From Sabellastarte sp. h YS-2021 (Eukaryota > Annelida > Polychaeta > Sabellida > Sabellidae): a DNA stretch of 64,000 nt. Where the stretch lies: assembly GCA_964017235.1 (NCBI GenBank), contig OZ024931.1, positions 24,032,189-24,096,188 on the forward strand, given 5' to 3'. Numbering within the stretch: position 1 is the stretch's first letter; each line of letters opens with the position of its first letter. Under the pieces are notes generated by a model. It was not told the origin of the DNA. It saw only the letters and a list, made by a program, of their open reading frames with translations, and made no database searches. Below, piece by piece: positions 23,843 through 37,140 of this stretch. The position numbers and the translations under genes are program-made.

Positions 23843-24890
23843 GCAGCAGTTATCTCCCGCCTTAGAATCAGTAATACTGGAGAACTAATTAAGGAGTTAG
23901 AAGAAGGGGTCAAAGGTAAAAGTAAGCAATTGGAAAAGAGTCTCAGGCCTTGACTTCCTTTAAGTTGTTTTTACACTTGGAACCCCTATGATAAGGGAGA
24001 TATAGGGCCTTTTTAATAGGATAATCCCATTTAACATTTAACATGTGACATGACGACCATTTTGTTTTCAAAACTTGGCCAAATTACTATCAGGCTAACT
24101 TTCCTAGCCATATATCTTTTGTACAAATTTGATGAACCTAGCTGCAATATTTCAAATTTTAGAGCATCTTAATGATTTGTAAATAATTGGCTATGGCGGC
24201 CATTTTGTTTTTCAAAATAAGGCCAAAATTTTTCTCAAGCAAAACATTTGAAGGCCAGGACTTTTGATGGTCTGTATTTATATTCTGAAGCCATAGCACC
24301 AATAATAAGGGAGAAATAAGGACGTTTTAGCGTGACGACCCCATTTAACCTTGAAGCAGGGGTCAAAGGTCAAATTCAACACCTGGGAAAGATTCCCAGG
24401 CCATGACTTCCTACAAGTTGTTTTCACATTCCGAACCTCTAGGAGCAATATTTGGGGAGATATACGGCCTTTTTAAATAGGATAATCCCATTGACATTAA
24501 ACATGTGATATGGCGGCCATTTTGTTTTTTGAACTAGGCCAAAATTACTATCAGGCTAGCTTTTTCTAGCCATATTGCTTTTGTTCAAATTTGGCGAAGC
24601 TAGCTGGAATATTTCAAGATTTAGAGCACCTTTATGATTTTCTAACAATTATCTATGGCTGCCATTTTGTTTTTCAAAATTTTTCTTTTCAAAATGAGGC
24701 TAAAATTTTGCAGAGAAAGGTTTTCATAGGCATAAACATTCCCTGCAGATTTCGTGAAGATATCTTTATAAATGAATGAGATATTAAGGTTTATGCAAAA
24801 ACGTGACGAACGGATGCACGCACGCACGGACGTACGGACGGAAGGTGTTTTATAATCTCCCGACCTCGGCCTTTGGCAATGAGTAAATAA
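23843..24890 (-). mobile_element. Helitron-like repeat element, minus copy of an inverted pair
   Basis: Reverse copy of 21118-22195, with the same end hairpin and the same inner order (GATAATCCCATT, TGGCGGCCATTTTGTTTTT). The two lie 1.65 kb apart. Confidence 0.55.
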
Positions 24891-24979
24891 AAAGACTATA
24901 TAACATTCCTAAATAGACTTGTATTGGGCATTTTTATGTTGGGCATTTTCTATGCCTCACCCAGTTATTTTCTGCAGGT

Positions 24980-25085
24980 TTGGTGTAGTACTTTTCTCAA
25001 TGGTCTGGCAAATTGGTGTAGGGCCTTCCCCATGGTTGTCAAAAACTGTAGGGCTTGTCTCCTGTATGGCTTTTCTCCCGGATTC
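24980..25085 (-). repeat. ~32-bp repeats, inverted relative to 20701
   Basis: GTGTAGGGCCTTCCCCATGG and similar words recur every 16-34 bases; the reverse complement matches the GGAGAAAAGCC-TACAC repeat. Confidence 0.35.
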
Positions 25086-25379
25086 GACAGTTCAACTCTG
25101 TATAAATTGTAAATACACTTCACAGTTCACTCTACAGATAGAGTTTAAAGTTTAGTGACAAAAAGGTGAAACAATTTCGTATATTTTTTACTTTTCATGA
25201 ACTACTGAAAATTCTTTGAATTATTAAAAAGCGACAAAATGTCTCATTAAATTCCAAAGCACCACAAATCGCCGTATAATGATTGTTTAATTTGGGTGTC
25301 TAAGTGTCTACAAATGGTCATACTTGACATAATTTATGGTGAGATAATAATTGTAATACACAAATAAATTTACTGGGGG

Positions 25380-26095
25380 ATCATAAAAACCCACCATAAA
25401 AACACCACCATTAAAAATCCCACCTTTTTGGCCAAACCATAAAAAACCCACCCTCAAAATTTCAGGTGGCATAAAAACCCCACTGTTACGATTTTTGGCT
25501 CCATTTACATTGCTTAAAATTATAAGCAATAGGACATATCATAATATGAACATATATACAACATTTATTGACTAAGCCACCCCGTTGTTCAAAAAACTGA
25601 AACACTTACAGTTATTGAAGGATTAGGATTATGAAAGTGGGGTTTCATATGTACAATGCAGTATTTAATCTTTCAATAGAAATGACTGCAAAAAGAATTG
25701 ACTAACAATGAATGCATAATGCAATTACAAGTTATCCCATTAGACGCCATCCAGTAATCTGACTATTGTTTCATTGTATTCATCTGTGGCTTCTTGAAAT
25801 ATGGAAGGGCTTCCCATTGACCAGCACATGCAAGATAAGGTTTGTCTGTTTAATTACATTCACCATTGAATCACCTGTGAAATAATACTAAGAAACAATA
25901 TACAATATACTTACTTTCTCTGATGAAATCCAAACAATCCATCAATGTATTGTATTGTCTCCTAAAATGATCAATTCTGTTAGAGTGGGGTTTTTATACC
26001 ACCAGAAATTTTGAAGGTGGGGTATTTATGGATTTCCAAAATCAGTGGGGTTTTCAATGGTGGTGTTTTATGGTGGGTTTTTTAATATAAATTGC
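25380..26095. mobile_element. MITE with long imperfect inverted ends
   Basis: ATAAAAACCCACCATAAAAA with ACACCACCATT at the left pairs with AATGGTGGTGTTTTATGG and GGGTTTTTTAAT at the right; the inverted part is about 120 bases each side. A 24-bp motif is doubled at the right edge. No coding sequence. Confidence 0.6.
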
Positions 26096-26181
26096 TTGGT
26101 GGGTTTTTTAATATAAATTGCTTGTCCTCCCTGCAGGTGTTAGACACGTGGTCATTTTGATATGACGTCATCATGTACCTG

Positions 26182-26897
26182 GGCCGCATTCACGAAAGGT
26201 CTCAAGTCTTAGCCAAATCTCAGCTGAGATTTTGCTCAAATCTGAGATTTTTGTCTCAGCTGAGATTCTGCTTAAGTTGAGATTCATGAAAGGAATCTCA
26301 GCTGAGACCAAAATCTCAGCCAAGTTTTGAATCTGGACCAATCAAAACTGATGTAACATTTTGTTGAGATCAGTGGAAAGTATACACATTTATATTTTAC
26401 CACTCTACCATTTATACTCACATTTTAGAATATTTTCAATCAAGCAAATCATTGTCTTTTTACTATAATTTGTACTGACATTCAAAAGAACTGATTATAA
26501 CAGCAGAACAAGCCACTCGTGTAAATTTGTAATGTAAATGTTTACTGTTGTTTTGTACAAACTCTTAATATATATTCATATTTTATGTTACAAGTTAAAT
26601 AATATGTCATACTTCACTATTTTCATTTTGTTTTGTGACTTTTTATTACATATACTATATTTTATTAAAACTTAAGTCACCCCCTAAGCAGTCTCAGATT
26701 TGAGACCAAATCTGAGAAAAATCTCAGCCTGAGATCTTTTGTGAATCCCAGCTAAGCAAAAGGTCTCAAATGTGAAAAAAATCTAAAAAAATCTAATAAT
26801 CTTATATTTGAGACCAAAATCTAAAAAAATCTAATAATCTTATATTTGAGACCAAAATCTCAGATTTGAGACTTGAGACCTTTCGTGAATCCGGCCC
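26182..26897. mobile_element. CWG-flanked MITE
   Basis: Ends GGCCGCATTCACGAAAGG and complement, flanked by CTG (26179-26181) and CAG (26898-26900). Subterminal parts are packed with CTCAG/CTGAG words. Confidence 0.75.
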
Positions 26898-27211
26898 CAG
26901 GCTTCAAGACTCAGTTCTCCAAATTTAGTATAAATAATTAAAATGCCTCGATTCACAAGAAAGTGGGACATATTGCTGCTTATAAATATTTGACAATATA
27001 GATGTTCTAACTTTGATACCTGTGTGTGTACAAATATAAAACTCCTATTATTTTTGTGTCCAGAGCATACACACTATGCTATTTTTCATCCAGTCTGTTG
27101 CTGGGCACACTTAAGTTCCATCTCTGAGCTGATGACTTCAGCATCAAGTGGGAGTGTGGATAGTTGCCAACAAGCGCTTTGACCTTGTACAACATCCTTT
27201 CACTGTAACCA

Positions 27212-27436
27212 CTGGGGGCAAGGTGGTGCAGAGGATAATACACTCGCCTCCCACCTCTGAGGTCAGCACTTCGAACCCCAAACCCGACTCCATGTTGGAA
27301 AATTGGTAGTTGCTTACAGATGCCCACAACTTTTAGGGCAGAATCTTAACCTACTGGTATGTACTGGGTTTTCTCTGCTCTTAAAACTGGCTATACAATG
27401 TGTTGAAAGCAACGTTAAAGCCCAATTAAAAGCATT
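27212..27436 (+). mobile_element. tRNA-derived SINE, family A, older copy
   Basis: GGTGGTGCAGAGGATAATAC, then CTCGCCTCCCACCTCTGAGG and a decayed B box ACTTCGAACCC, with the family body after it. More diverged than the other two copies; no clean target duplication seen. Confidence 0.7.
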
Positions 27437-27659
27437 TGGATAGCACAGATTTCTGCAAAGGTACATAATAATAAGTAAATGGGGAAATCTGGATTTTTTT
27501 TTATATCCAGTGATCCAGATCACTCTCAAAATTAAATGGAATCTACGTTGGACCAAGACGCACCTAGACATCATATTTTAATGAATTTTCTACTAGTAGT
27601 ATTTGCGGAATTCTGCTAACAAACAGACAAATAAACGGTCATGGAAATAATACTTCCTT

Positions 27660-27750
27660 GGCAGAGGGTAATTGAATTGGATCTGACGTTGCGCCTTAGA
27701 GTCTGCCTTGGCAGAGATTAGGTGCTATAAAAGAACAGAATAGAACAGAA
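27660..27750 (+). mobile_element. LINE 3' end
   Basis: GCGCCTTAGAGTCTGCC and GGTGCTATAAAAGAACAGAA match, in reverse, the 3' UTR of the LINE at 22790-23470. Strongly 5'-truncated copy. Confidence 0.6.
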
Positions 27751-27854
27751 AAAAATCAAACATCAATGTAGCCACTATACATTAGGGCATTATGATTTCA
27801 ATACGTGTAGTCCTGATGATTGTAAATTCGGTGATGTGGAGTGTTTATCTACAG

Positions 27855-28555
27855 GGCCGGGATTCACAAAAGGTCTTAAGGAAAAAATTGTCATAACTTT
27901 AGGAGAAAAGTCTTAACTCTGCAAGAATTTTGTCATAAAGTTAAGACTTTTTTTTGCTTAGACAAAATGGGATTCACAAAAGGTCTTAGACAAAAATTTG
28001 TCTTAGATTTTGTCATAACTTTAAGACCACTGCAGGGCAGACTTAAGACAATTTTAAAATGTTCCATTGCATGTATTTACATTTTACCCTTTGTTGTGTC
28101 AACAAAATGTATACTATGGGATCTATACTTCCTATAAAAGTAATTTCTGTTGATTGTAATAAAAATTTACATAATTTAATGACCTATAAATTTCCACATT
28201 TTACCTTCTTGTGGTAAAAATAATGTCATAAAAATGGCTGACTCCCAATAAAACATAAAGACTACTATTTTTACATAATTTTACAGAAAAAAAGTAACAA
28301 ATCTGTTTTATAATTTTGAAGAGCATGTTTGGTGTATTTATTGATGAAAAATGTTTTTGTTTTACTAAAATTTGTTAATTTAAATTCAAAAAAGTTAAGA
28401 TTTTTTGCACAAATTTTGTCTCAGCTAAGATTTTGCTAAGCACTTTTTGTGAATCCCAATTTAAGAGAAATCTTAGCTAAGACAAAAGTCATAACTTTAA
28501 GATTTGTCTAAGCAAAAAAATTGCCTAAACTTAAGACCTTTTGTGAATCCCGGCC
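27855..28555. mobile_element. CWG-flanked MITE
   Basis: Ends GGCCGGGATTCACAAAAGG and complement, with CAG at 27852-27854 and 28556-28558. The interior matches the reverse of 37438-38019. Confidence 0.8.
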
Positions 28556-28558
28556 CAG

Positions 28559-29274
28559 GGGCCGGTTTCATAAAAAGTCTCAGTTTGAGACCAGTTTTGG
28601 GCTGAGTTTGGGTCTCAAATCTGAGACTTTTGTCTCGGCTGAGTTTTTAGCTCAAATGGATTTCACAAAAGGTGGATCAGCTGAGACTGGTCTCAAGTCA
28701 TAGCCTCAACTTTTAAATTTCATTTAAGACACTTCCTTGGTTTGTTTTTTATGCAAGTGCATTTATTTCATGGTCAATATCGATTTAAATTGTATTAACG
28801 CTGATAACACATGAAAAAAAATTGATATAATATTATTGGTAACAAGCCAATTGTTTGAGACTCAACTGAGACCGAGTCAAGCTTTGAGTCCCCTCTTGTA
28901 ACTATTCACTTGACAACAATCAAAAAAGCATGTCAATTCAATTGACTTTTCTTATTATGAATATTGAATATGTAGATGTAATTAGTAAGCAAAATAAAAA
29001 TATAATATTTCAAGATTCAACAAATTCATTTTCATGCAAATTATATTGCTTTATACACAAGTGTTTGGATGACAAACTTTGGACTCAAAATTTGAGACAC
29101 CTCCTTGGTGGGCTCAAAATTGAGCCCATGACTGAGCCAAATCTCAAGTTGAGCCTGTTTGTGAAATGCTTTGAGTCTGAGTTCACAGACTCAGCAAAAT
29201 ATTTACAACATTTGAGCCCAAAGTCTCAGATTTGAGCCTGAGACCAGACTTAAGTCCTTTCATGAAACCGGCCC
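28559..29274. mobile_element. CWG-flanked MITE, intact copy
   Basis: Ends GGGCCGGTTTCATAAAA and TCATGAAACCGGCCC, with CAG at 28556-28558 (shared with the left neighbour) and CTG at 29275-29277. Same family as 8959-11054 without its insertion. Confidence 0.8.
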
Positions 29275-29277
29275 CTG

Positions 29278-30600
29278 ATGTCCATAACTCGCATGCTCAG
29301 CAAAAAACCTCTTTCTGGTTTCTGGTTTAAGTTTGAAGAAAATAAATCTGGGTTTATTCTAAAAAATATAATAATTACAATTTTTTTTAAACGAAAAGCC
29401 ACTCTAATTTTTTTCTTTGTTTCTGGTTATATATATTGCTTAAAAAATTAAAAAGCATAACCAATATAACCCCAAACTACAAAGATTTTTTTCTGTGCAT
29501 GACTTTAATAGACTTTCATAGGCTTCTATGTTTATCGGTGTTTCTATGGGAAGAGTAGGCGTTATGTGCTCATATAGATTTCTGGCATCCTGATTTACAG
29601 ATACTGGCAATCCAGCTTTAATTAACTATGAGTTAATTAATTAATTAACTATGAGTGATATATTTTAGGCATTTTTGTTTTGTACATGAGCAATAATAGC
29701 CCAGTCACACCTGTATTTGATGCAAGAAGTTTATGGAAGTGAAATAGTCCAGAAACTGCTTTAAAATTTTTAATGAATGTCTATTTTCATAACAAAGATA
29801 ATCTGGTTATTATTATTTTTAAACTTTACCAATAAAAGTGGCTATCAGGGATCCCACTGTAACACCATTGCAGTATAAAAGAGCAATAACAATCCAGAAA
29901 TTAGCTGGAGAACCAGATCATTTAAAGTACGAAAAGTTGCATTTCAAAGAATATTGGGATGGTATGGATATTTATTGGGAACTAGAAATCGGTGTCCAAA
30001 TCACATCTTTTGAAATATGGACTAATGTTTTGATTGGGATAATCTAGTTATTCTTGTGTAGTGTTTCTGCACATTAACCATTTATGCACAGTTTTCAACA
30101 ACAAAATCTTGAACAGAGAAATTCACTGTAGATATACCTTCTTACATGAAATTTATCTGCCCTAGTAATAAGGACTTTTATATACAGTGCTAAACTCTAT
30201 TATGCGACAGATTCCAAGGTGCAACTACTACTAGGCGCCGTATCATGGCACAAACTTCATCTTGGCACAAACCGGAAGATGGAATTTTTAATAACAGGTG
30301 GTTGTCACCTGTTCAACTCGTGCACTTAAGCATACCAAATAAGGAAATCGAAGTGATAACGGAAATAAATTAAATATCTTCGGTGATCTCCAAGACTTAC
30401 TCAGAAGTTTACTTTGATTTTTTTTTGAGACAATGAATGAGTGCATTTTAATACAGTCTGTATTTTGCACTCTCACTGGAGGTTCTTTCTGGAGGGAATG
30501 ACGCTCAGAGTAGTGCGCAAAGGAAGGACCTTGCACAAGGTCTATTTACTTCCGTATGCAAATTGGGCCATATTGGGGCGCTGATTTCAAGTAGATTTTA
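29278..30600. other. No recognisable gene
   Basis: A 69-residue open frame at 29838-30047 has no family I recognise and no start context that stands out. The rest is A+T-rich with no repeat I can name. Confidence 0.4.
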
Positions 30601-30829
30601 TGTCAGCTGACTTGACTTGTCAGTCAGCTGACATTATGGCATCACTCTGCGGCATCTGTGTACGCGTCCGCGTCCACGTCCACGTGAACGATTTCTTCTC
30701 CAAAACTACAATGCCCAGAGACATGCAGTTTTTTAAAAGATAGCTTGTCTATCTAGGATGAAAAATTGTTCAAGGCATGCAGATCTGTTTGTTCGTCTGT
30801 TTGCTAGAGCCATTATAAGTGAGGTACCC

Positions 30830-31428
30830 CCACCCTAAGTGTGAAAATTTCAATCATGCACTGAATCACTTATAACTTGAAAAGTATTGCATTTAGAGCA
30901 TTTTGTTAAAATATGTTATTCAGCTACTTTTTTCATAGCTACAACATGGTGAGTAACTTGGGTGTCTATCTCAATAGCTAAGTGAGTAATAGCTACTTTT
31001 TGACTTTTCAGTACCTTCCGTCATGAGTAAAATGACTTGTAACTTGAAAACTATTGCATTTAGAGAATTTCGTATAAATATGTTATTCAACTACTTTTGG
31101 GTCAGCTATAACATTGCAAAATTTCAGACCTGTAGCTCATTGCATAGATGAGTAATAGCTACTTTGAGGTTATCAGTGTTGAGTAAATCAATTAGAACTG
31201 GAAAACTATTGCATTTAGAGTATCTTTTTAAATATGTTATTCACCTATTTTTGGATCAGCTGTAACAAAGCAAATTTGCAGACATGTAGCTTATTTTATA
31301 GATGAGCAATAGCTATTTTGAAGTTATCACTGTTCAGTAAATTAGTTATAATTTGAAAACTATTGCATTTACAGAAATTTGTGTAAATATGTTATTCAGC
31401 TACCTTGGGGCAGCTATAACACAGTAAA
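30830..31428. repeat. ~153-bp satellite array, left part
   Basis: Four units carry GTAACTTGAAAACTATTGCA and ATATGTTATTCAGCTACTTT at about 30863, 31027, 31180 and 31334. The array resumes at 36488. Confidence 0.75.
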
Positions 31429-34400
31429 ATAAAGCAAGCTCCAGTTCAACTGATCTCTCAATAGAAGGTGATATCTGCTTTTAAAGCATCAGCCGACCGG
31501 CCAGCTTAAAGAACGCGACCTCTGACATCATCTCCACGAAGCTGGTCACGTGGTTTCACCGACCAAGTCACAAAGCTTATCACATGACTCACCGATCAGG
31601 AAGGTCGGAAGTGCGTTCTTCAGAACTCACGTCTACTGTGATTCCAGTCCCTGCTTTGCAGACCCGGCCTTGTTGTCGGTAGTGGGGTTTTGTGGACAGT
31701 CAGAATATTGTAAAGTCGCCGGTTAAGTATCTCACAAGAACGTGACCACTGACGTCATCTTCAATCAGCCAGTCGCGTGTCTTTCCGAACAGCAAGCTGG
31801 TCACATGACACGCTGACCAGCAATTGATTCTAAAAATAGCTCACAGGGGCTTTCCCAGCAACTGTCGAATCTACAAATAAGACGTGCATTTAAAAGAAAT
31901 ACTTTAATTGATGAAGGAAAGGCTCGGTAAGCTGAATTTCAACACAAAGATAGTTGTTAACTTGCTTCAGCAACTGGTTACAGAGTGTACTGACCAGGTA
32001 CCAGTTACACAGCCTTTGAACAGCTTACCCGACCCCAACTGGTTACATAGTCATCCGACCCAGTCTATTCAACTCTGTGTTAATTCTGGGGCAGGTAGAC
32101 AGCTAGTATCTAAAAATATGGCTTCAACCGACTGGTTACAGAGTCTACCGACCGGTCACACAGCCTGCACTGAACAGCTTACTTCACATTAACTGGTTAC
32201 AGAGCCTGCCTATTACCAACCAGCACCAAAAATCACCAACCCAAAGGTCTTCTACCAGCTGGCCACTCCTCATCAGCAGCCTATTCACCGGCATAAGACT
32301 GATGACAGGCCTAATAATGTATAGTCCCTGACAGGAAGTTTTTTCCTATGCAGAAACTGCTTCAACCGATTACAGAGCTCACCAACCGGTTACTGGCTAT
32401 ACAGTCTTCACTGAGCAGGTTTGCTTCACACCAGCTGGTTACAGAGTCTACTGACCTGCTATCAGGTGCAATTACTGTCTTGCCCCTTGCTTCAATACCG
32501 GTGTCAGAGGACCGACCAGCAGACCCACCTGGGGATCACCTAGTTAGTAGACCAATAACCAAATTCAGTGGCCAGCCTAGCCTACCAGCTTTACTGGTTA
32601 CAGTATCACAGGCTACAGAGAATTGCTGTGGCCGAAATTGCTGGTTACAGAGAAAACAAATGGGTCTTGTACAGCAAGAAAAGGTGGTCCACACTCAACA
32701 AGTTTTCATTGTGTCTGGTCAGGGGTCAGCCATCATACAAATGACAATGTGTGCATGCTCCACCTTACAGGCATCTGGCCCGGGGCCAAGAGTCGGTAAA
32801 ATGTGAAGAGTTGTTTCAGCCCCACCGGACTGGACCACAGCAAGAACAGATGGACTGTTAACTGTTCATTGTCACCAGGCCGGAGACAGTAAATGTTTCT
32901 TTCAGCCTACTAAATGTCCCAAATGTTGCACTAAAGTTTACCTGAAGGGGCCAGACTATATTACCTTTTGGAACTTAGGAAACCTTGGGAGCTGGACCCT
33001 AAGTAGGTCAATTTTGAAGGAGGCCTGCACCCTCCCTTTCAAGTTCAGACCAGGATTACAAGGAACCAGAACATCATAAGCTGCTTTGTCAATCCCCAAC
33101 CTCTACTGGTTGCAGACATTGCATCAGCTTATGGACAAAAAAAATGGAGACACCGGAAACCATCAGAACCTCCCTCCAACAAGGGAGTGGGTTACCTCTA
33201 TAGTTTTCAAGGATGCCTACTTCCATATATCAGGACAGGAACAGCCCAGGAAATATCTGAGATTTCACGTCCAGGGTCGGACATACCAATTCAAAGCTCT
33301 GTTTTTCGGTCTGTCTGCAGCACCCTTGGAGTTCACTGTAATAACAAGGAGGTAAAACTGATGGCCATACACAAGGGTATAAGAATCCACCAGTACCTAG
33401 TCGACTGGTTGGTGAGAGATGCATCCCACCAGGTTTGTCTCCAGCATACTCAAGATCTGGTGAAAATATGCTAAGAACTAGGTTGGCTGGTGAATTTGGA
33501 AAAGTTGGAACTGGAACCAAAGCAGATCTTCGATTTTGTAGGCTACCAGTTCGACCTCAGGGCCGGTCGGGTCTGACCGACACCGGACCTTTGGCAGAAC
33601 CTTTAGGACAAGATATTAGAAATACAGTCACTACCGGCTTGTCCGGTCCGGCAGTTCATGTCTCTGATAGGTTTACTAGCAGCCGCAGAAAAGCAGATTC
33701 ACCTAGACCGACTTCATATGAGACCCATACAGTGGCATCTCAAAAACAACTGGAGGGTACCAGAGTCACTAGAAAAGGGTGATTCCAATACCAAGGTCCT
33801 TGCACCCACATTTACAATGGTGGCTGCAAGAGGACAATGGCCTTACAGGCCAACCATTACACCTATAAAACATGCTCTGCAAATCTTTACAGATGCATCA
33901 AAAGAAGGGTGGGGTGTTCACCTAAACGAATGCACTGCAAGAGGCACCTGGTCCCTTCCGGAAAGCAAGTTGCATATCAATTACCTAGACCTCAAGGCAG
34001 TCTTTCTAGCCTTATAAGAGTTCCAAGACCTATGCATACACAAGATAGTACTTGTAGCGACGGACAACACCACAGTGGTGTCATTCATAAACAAGGAAGG
34101 AGGCATCAGGTCGGGCCCACTTTGTGCTCTACTATGGAGAATCTTGACCTGGTGACCAGGAATCAAGTAACTCTCAAAGCCCGACACATTCCAAGCCGGC
34201 AGATGTTGTAGCAGTCAAGCTATCCAGGCTAGGCAAGGCCATCCAAACAGAGTGGTCTCTCCTTCAGGAGGTCTTCCAAACAATATGCAGCAGGTGGCAC
34301 CGGCCTCAAATGGACCTATTTGCCACGAGGTTCAACAACGAGTTGCCCTTGTTTGTGTCGCCGGTACCACATTCTCTGGCCACAGCAGTGGATGCACTAA

Positions 34401-36487
34401 GTCTGCCATGGGAGTATCTGGATGCATATGCCTTCCCACCAGCAGCCATCTTGGGCAAAGTAGTGGAGAAGTTGCAGGACTCCCCATGCAAAAGAATCAT
34501 TCTGATTGCTCCGGGGTGGCCCAACATGCCTTGGTTTTAGGGATCTAGTGACCATGTCCAGTCAGATCCCACTGAGCCTGCCCTTCTTGCCCAACCTGTT
34601 AACACAGCCCTTTAATCGGATCCCTCACAGAAATCTGACAAACCTAATCTCCATTCATGGCTCCTAGAGCCACTTCAATCAAGGAGCAGGGCTTCTGAGG
34701 CAGTGGTAGCAAGAATTGAGGCTCCTCAAGAGGATCAACCAGATCAGCCTATGAGGCAAAGTGGACCTTTTTTACAAAGTGGTGTGTCACTAATCAGGTG
34801 GACTTCAGGGCCCCCCTGTAAAGTCAGTTGCTGACTTCCTTATGTACCTATTGAGGACAGGAAGCTACAGCCCTGCACCGTTGATGGTTACAGGTCAGCC
34901 ATTGCTGATAAACTGGGAAATTCATCCTTCAACATCAGCAAGGAGGAAAATCTCACTCGTCTCCTGGATAGTTTCCATAGAGACAGGCCCAAAGGCAGGA
35001 GGGGAATCCCCTTCTGGAACCTCCCACTGGTCTTGCACCAGCTGACTAAGGCTCCGTTTGAACCAATCAAGGGGTCATCGTTGAAGCATTTGACCTTCAA
35101 GATGGTTTTCCTCTTGGCCCTTGGGTCGGGCAAGCGCAGAAGTGAGATTCATGCTTGGCAAAACAGGAATATTAGACACCAATCTGATTGGTCGAAGGTG
35201 TCCCTGTTTCCATCACTCAGCTTTCTTTCCAAGAATCAGCTGGCCCAAGAGGGTCCAGACAGTGTGGTCCCAGTGGTTATACCAGCCCTGGCCCCAACTC
35301 TGGATAGATCCCTCAAGTCTGACAGGTCCCTCTTTCCGGTTAGAGCATTGCGCTACTATTTGGACAGGACCTCAGACCTCAGGCAGAGTAAGGAGGTGGT
35401 TTTTTGTCTCCTTTAAGAAAGGTTTCGACAAGGACATCTCACCTGCCTCTATCTCCTCTTGGATCAAGCAGACTGTGATCCTATGTTATGAGCTGTCTGA
35501 CCAGGAGGCCCACTCTTTACATCAGGTTAAAGCCCATGATGTCAGGGCCTTTGCTGCTCCTAAGGTGCTCCAGTCGGGAGTCTCCTTAGATCCAGTCTTG
35601 TCAGCCTGCAACTGAAGTCACACAATACCTTCACACAGTTCTATCTGAAGGGTGTGGCTTGGGCTGACTCAGAGCTTTACCAATTGGGCTCAGTATTGGC
35701 TGCTCAGCAGATCCAAAAGTGGCCCTTAGATTGAGGAGATTTGTATATATGTACATAGTGTAAACAGTTCTACATGTACATAGTATAAAAAAAAATGTGA
35801 CGTGCTTCCTTCGGGAGGTTTATTGGCATTCTGGGACTGAACTCATCCCTCTCTTCCCCTACCTCAGAGCAGGTCTGTTAAAAAGGGGGGGGGGCGACGT
35901 CGGTATAGCCCCGGGTAACCGGCTGCTGGCAACCGACCATAGCCTTACAGGGTTTCCTGACCTTAAGGTCAACCCAGGCCTTGGTCTATAGGTCTCCTGA
36001 CGAAGTCAGCCTAGACCATAGGTTAAAATTTGCTATTACTTGTGAGTTCACATAAGTCCCTAGTAACTTACCCGCCGACCAAGCGGTAGTTATTCAGCAA
36101 TTGTCCATTGGATAGGATGTATTAACACAATAAAATTGCAAATTTAATAAGTAAATTAAATTTTTATAAGTTAATACCCTATCCAATGGACACACAAGAC
36201 CCTCCCAACCAACCCCGCTATCAGCTTACTAGGGGTCTAGAGGTTTAGACAACGAAAAAGATGATATGACGTCACGTTGTCTAGACAGGAAGGAAGTACG
36301 AGGCGCCATCTGGGGAGTGCACAGTACTGGGTAGACCGGCCAGCTTGTGGGGGCATTATGCACTCATATAAGATGACTTTTTCTGTCGTTTGGCAGGCTG
36401 GTCTGCGCCGACCGGATTAGCAATTGTCCATTGGATAGGGTATTAACTTATAAAAATTTAATTTACTTATTAAATTTGCAATTTTGA
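31429..36487 (+). mobile_element. DIRS-like tyrosine-recombinase retroelement, fossil
   Basis: Retroelement of the DIRS order set inside the satellite array. Parts in order: a leader rich in CTGGTTACAGAG words (31.9-32.7 kb), reverse transcriptase (around 33.1-33.5 kb, AYFHISG and FFGLSAAP), RNase H (around 33.8-34.2 kb), tyrosine recombinase (around 34.9-35.6 kb, LLALGSGKRRSEIHA), and a tail with a ~60-bp inverted repeat pair (36131-36189 and 36424-36487), as DIRS elements carry. Badly broken, probably ten or more breaks, so old. Confidence 0.75.
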
Positions 36488-37140
36488 GGTTCTCACTGTT
36501 GAGTAAGTCAGTTGTAACTTAAAAATTATTGCATTTATAGTATTGTGATTAGTAAAATTGCAGACCTGTAGCTCATTGCATTGCTGAGTAATATCTACTT
36601 TGATGTTATCACTGTTGAGTAAATCAGTTGTAACTTGAAAACTATTGCAGTTAGAGAATTTTGTTTTGATATGTTATTCACCTCTTATGGATCAGCTATA
36701 ACATAGTAAAATTGCGTATTTCATAGCTGAGCAATAGCTATTTTGAGGTTCTCACTGTTGAGTAAATCAGTTGTAACTTGAAAACTATTACATTTACAGT
36801 ATTTTGGATAAATATGTTATTCAGACACTTTTGGGTCAACAAAAACATAGTAAAATTGTTGGCGTGTAGCTCATTCCATAGCTGAGTAATAGCTACTTTG
36901 AGGTTTTCACTGTTGAGTAAATTAATTGTATCTTGTAAACTATTGCATTTGGAGAATTTTGTTTAAATGTGTTTTCATCTACTTTTTAATCAGCTATAAC
37001 ATACTAAAATTGCAGACCTGTAGCTCGTGGCATAGCTGAGCAATAGCTATTATCAGGTTCTCACTGTTAAATAAATCAGTTGTAACCCGAATACTATTGC
37101 ATTTACAGTATTTTGTTTCAATATGTTTTCCACCTACATT
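36488..37140. repeat. ~153-bp satellite array, right part
   Basis: Units at about 36502, 36613, 36762, 36914 and 37069 match the left part; the first is shortened. Same direction on both sides of the fossil. Confidence 0.75.

Noticed and set aside
32348-32806. 152-codon frame as a host gene
   Set aside because: Lies in the leader of a DIRS-like fossil and is made of repeated words.
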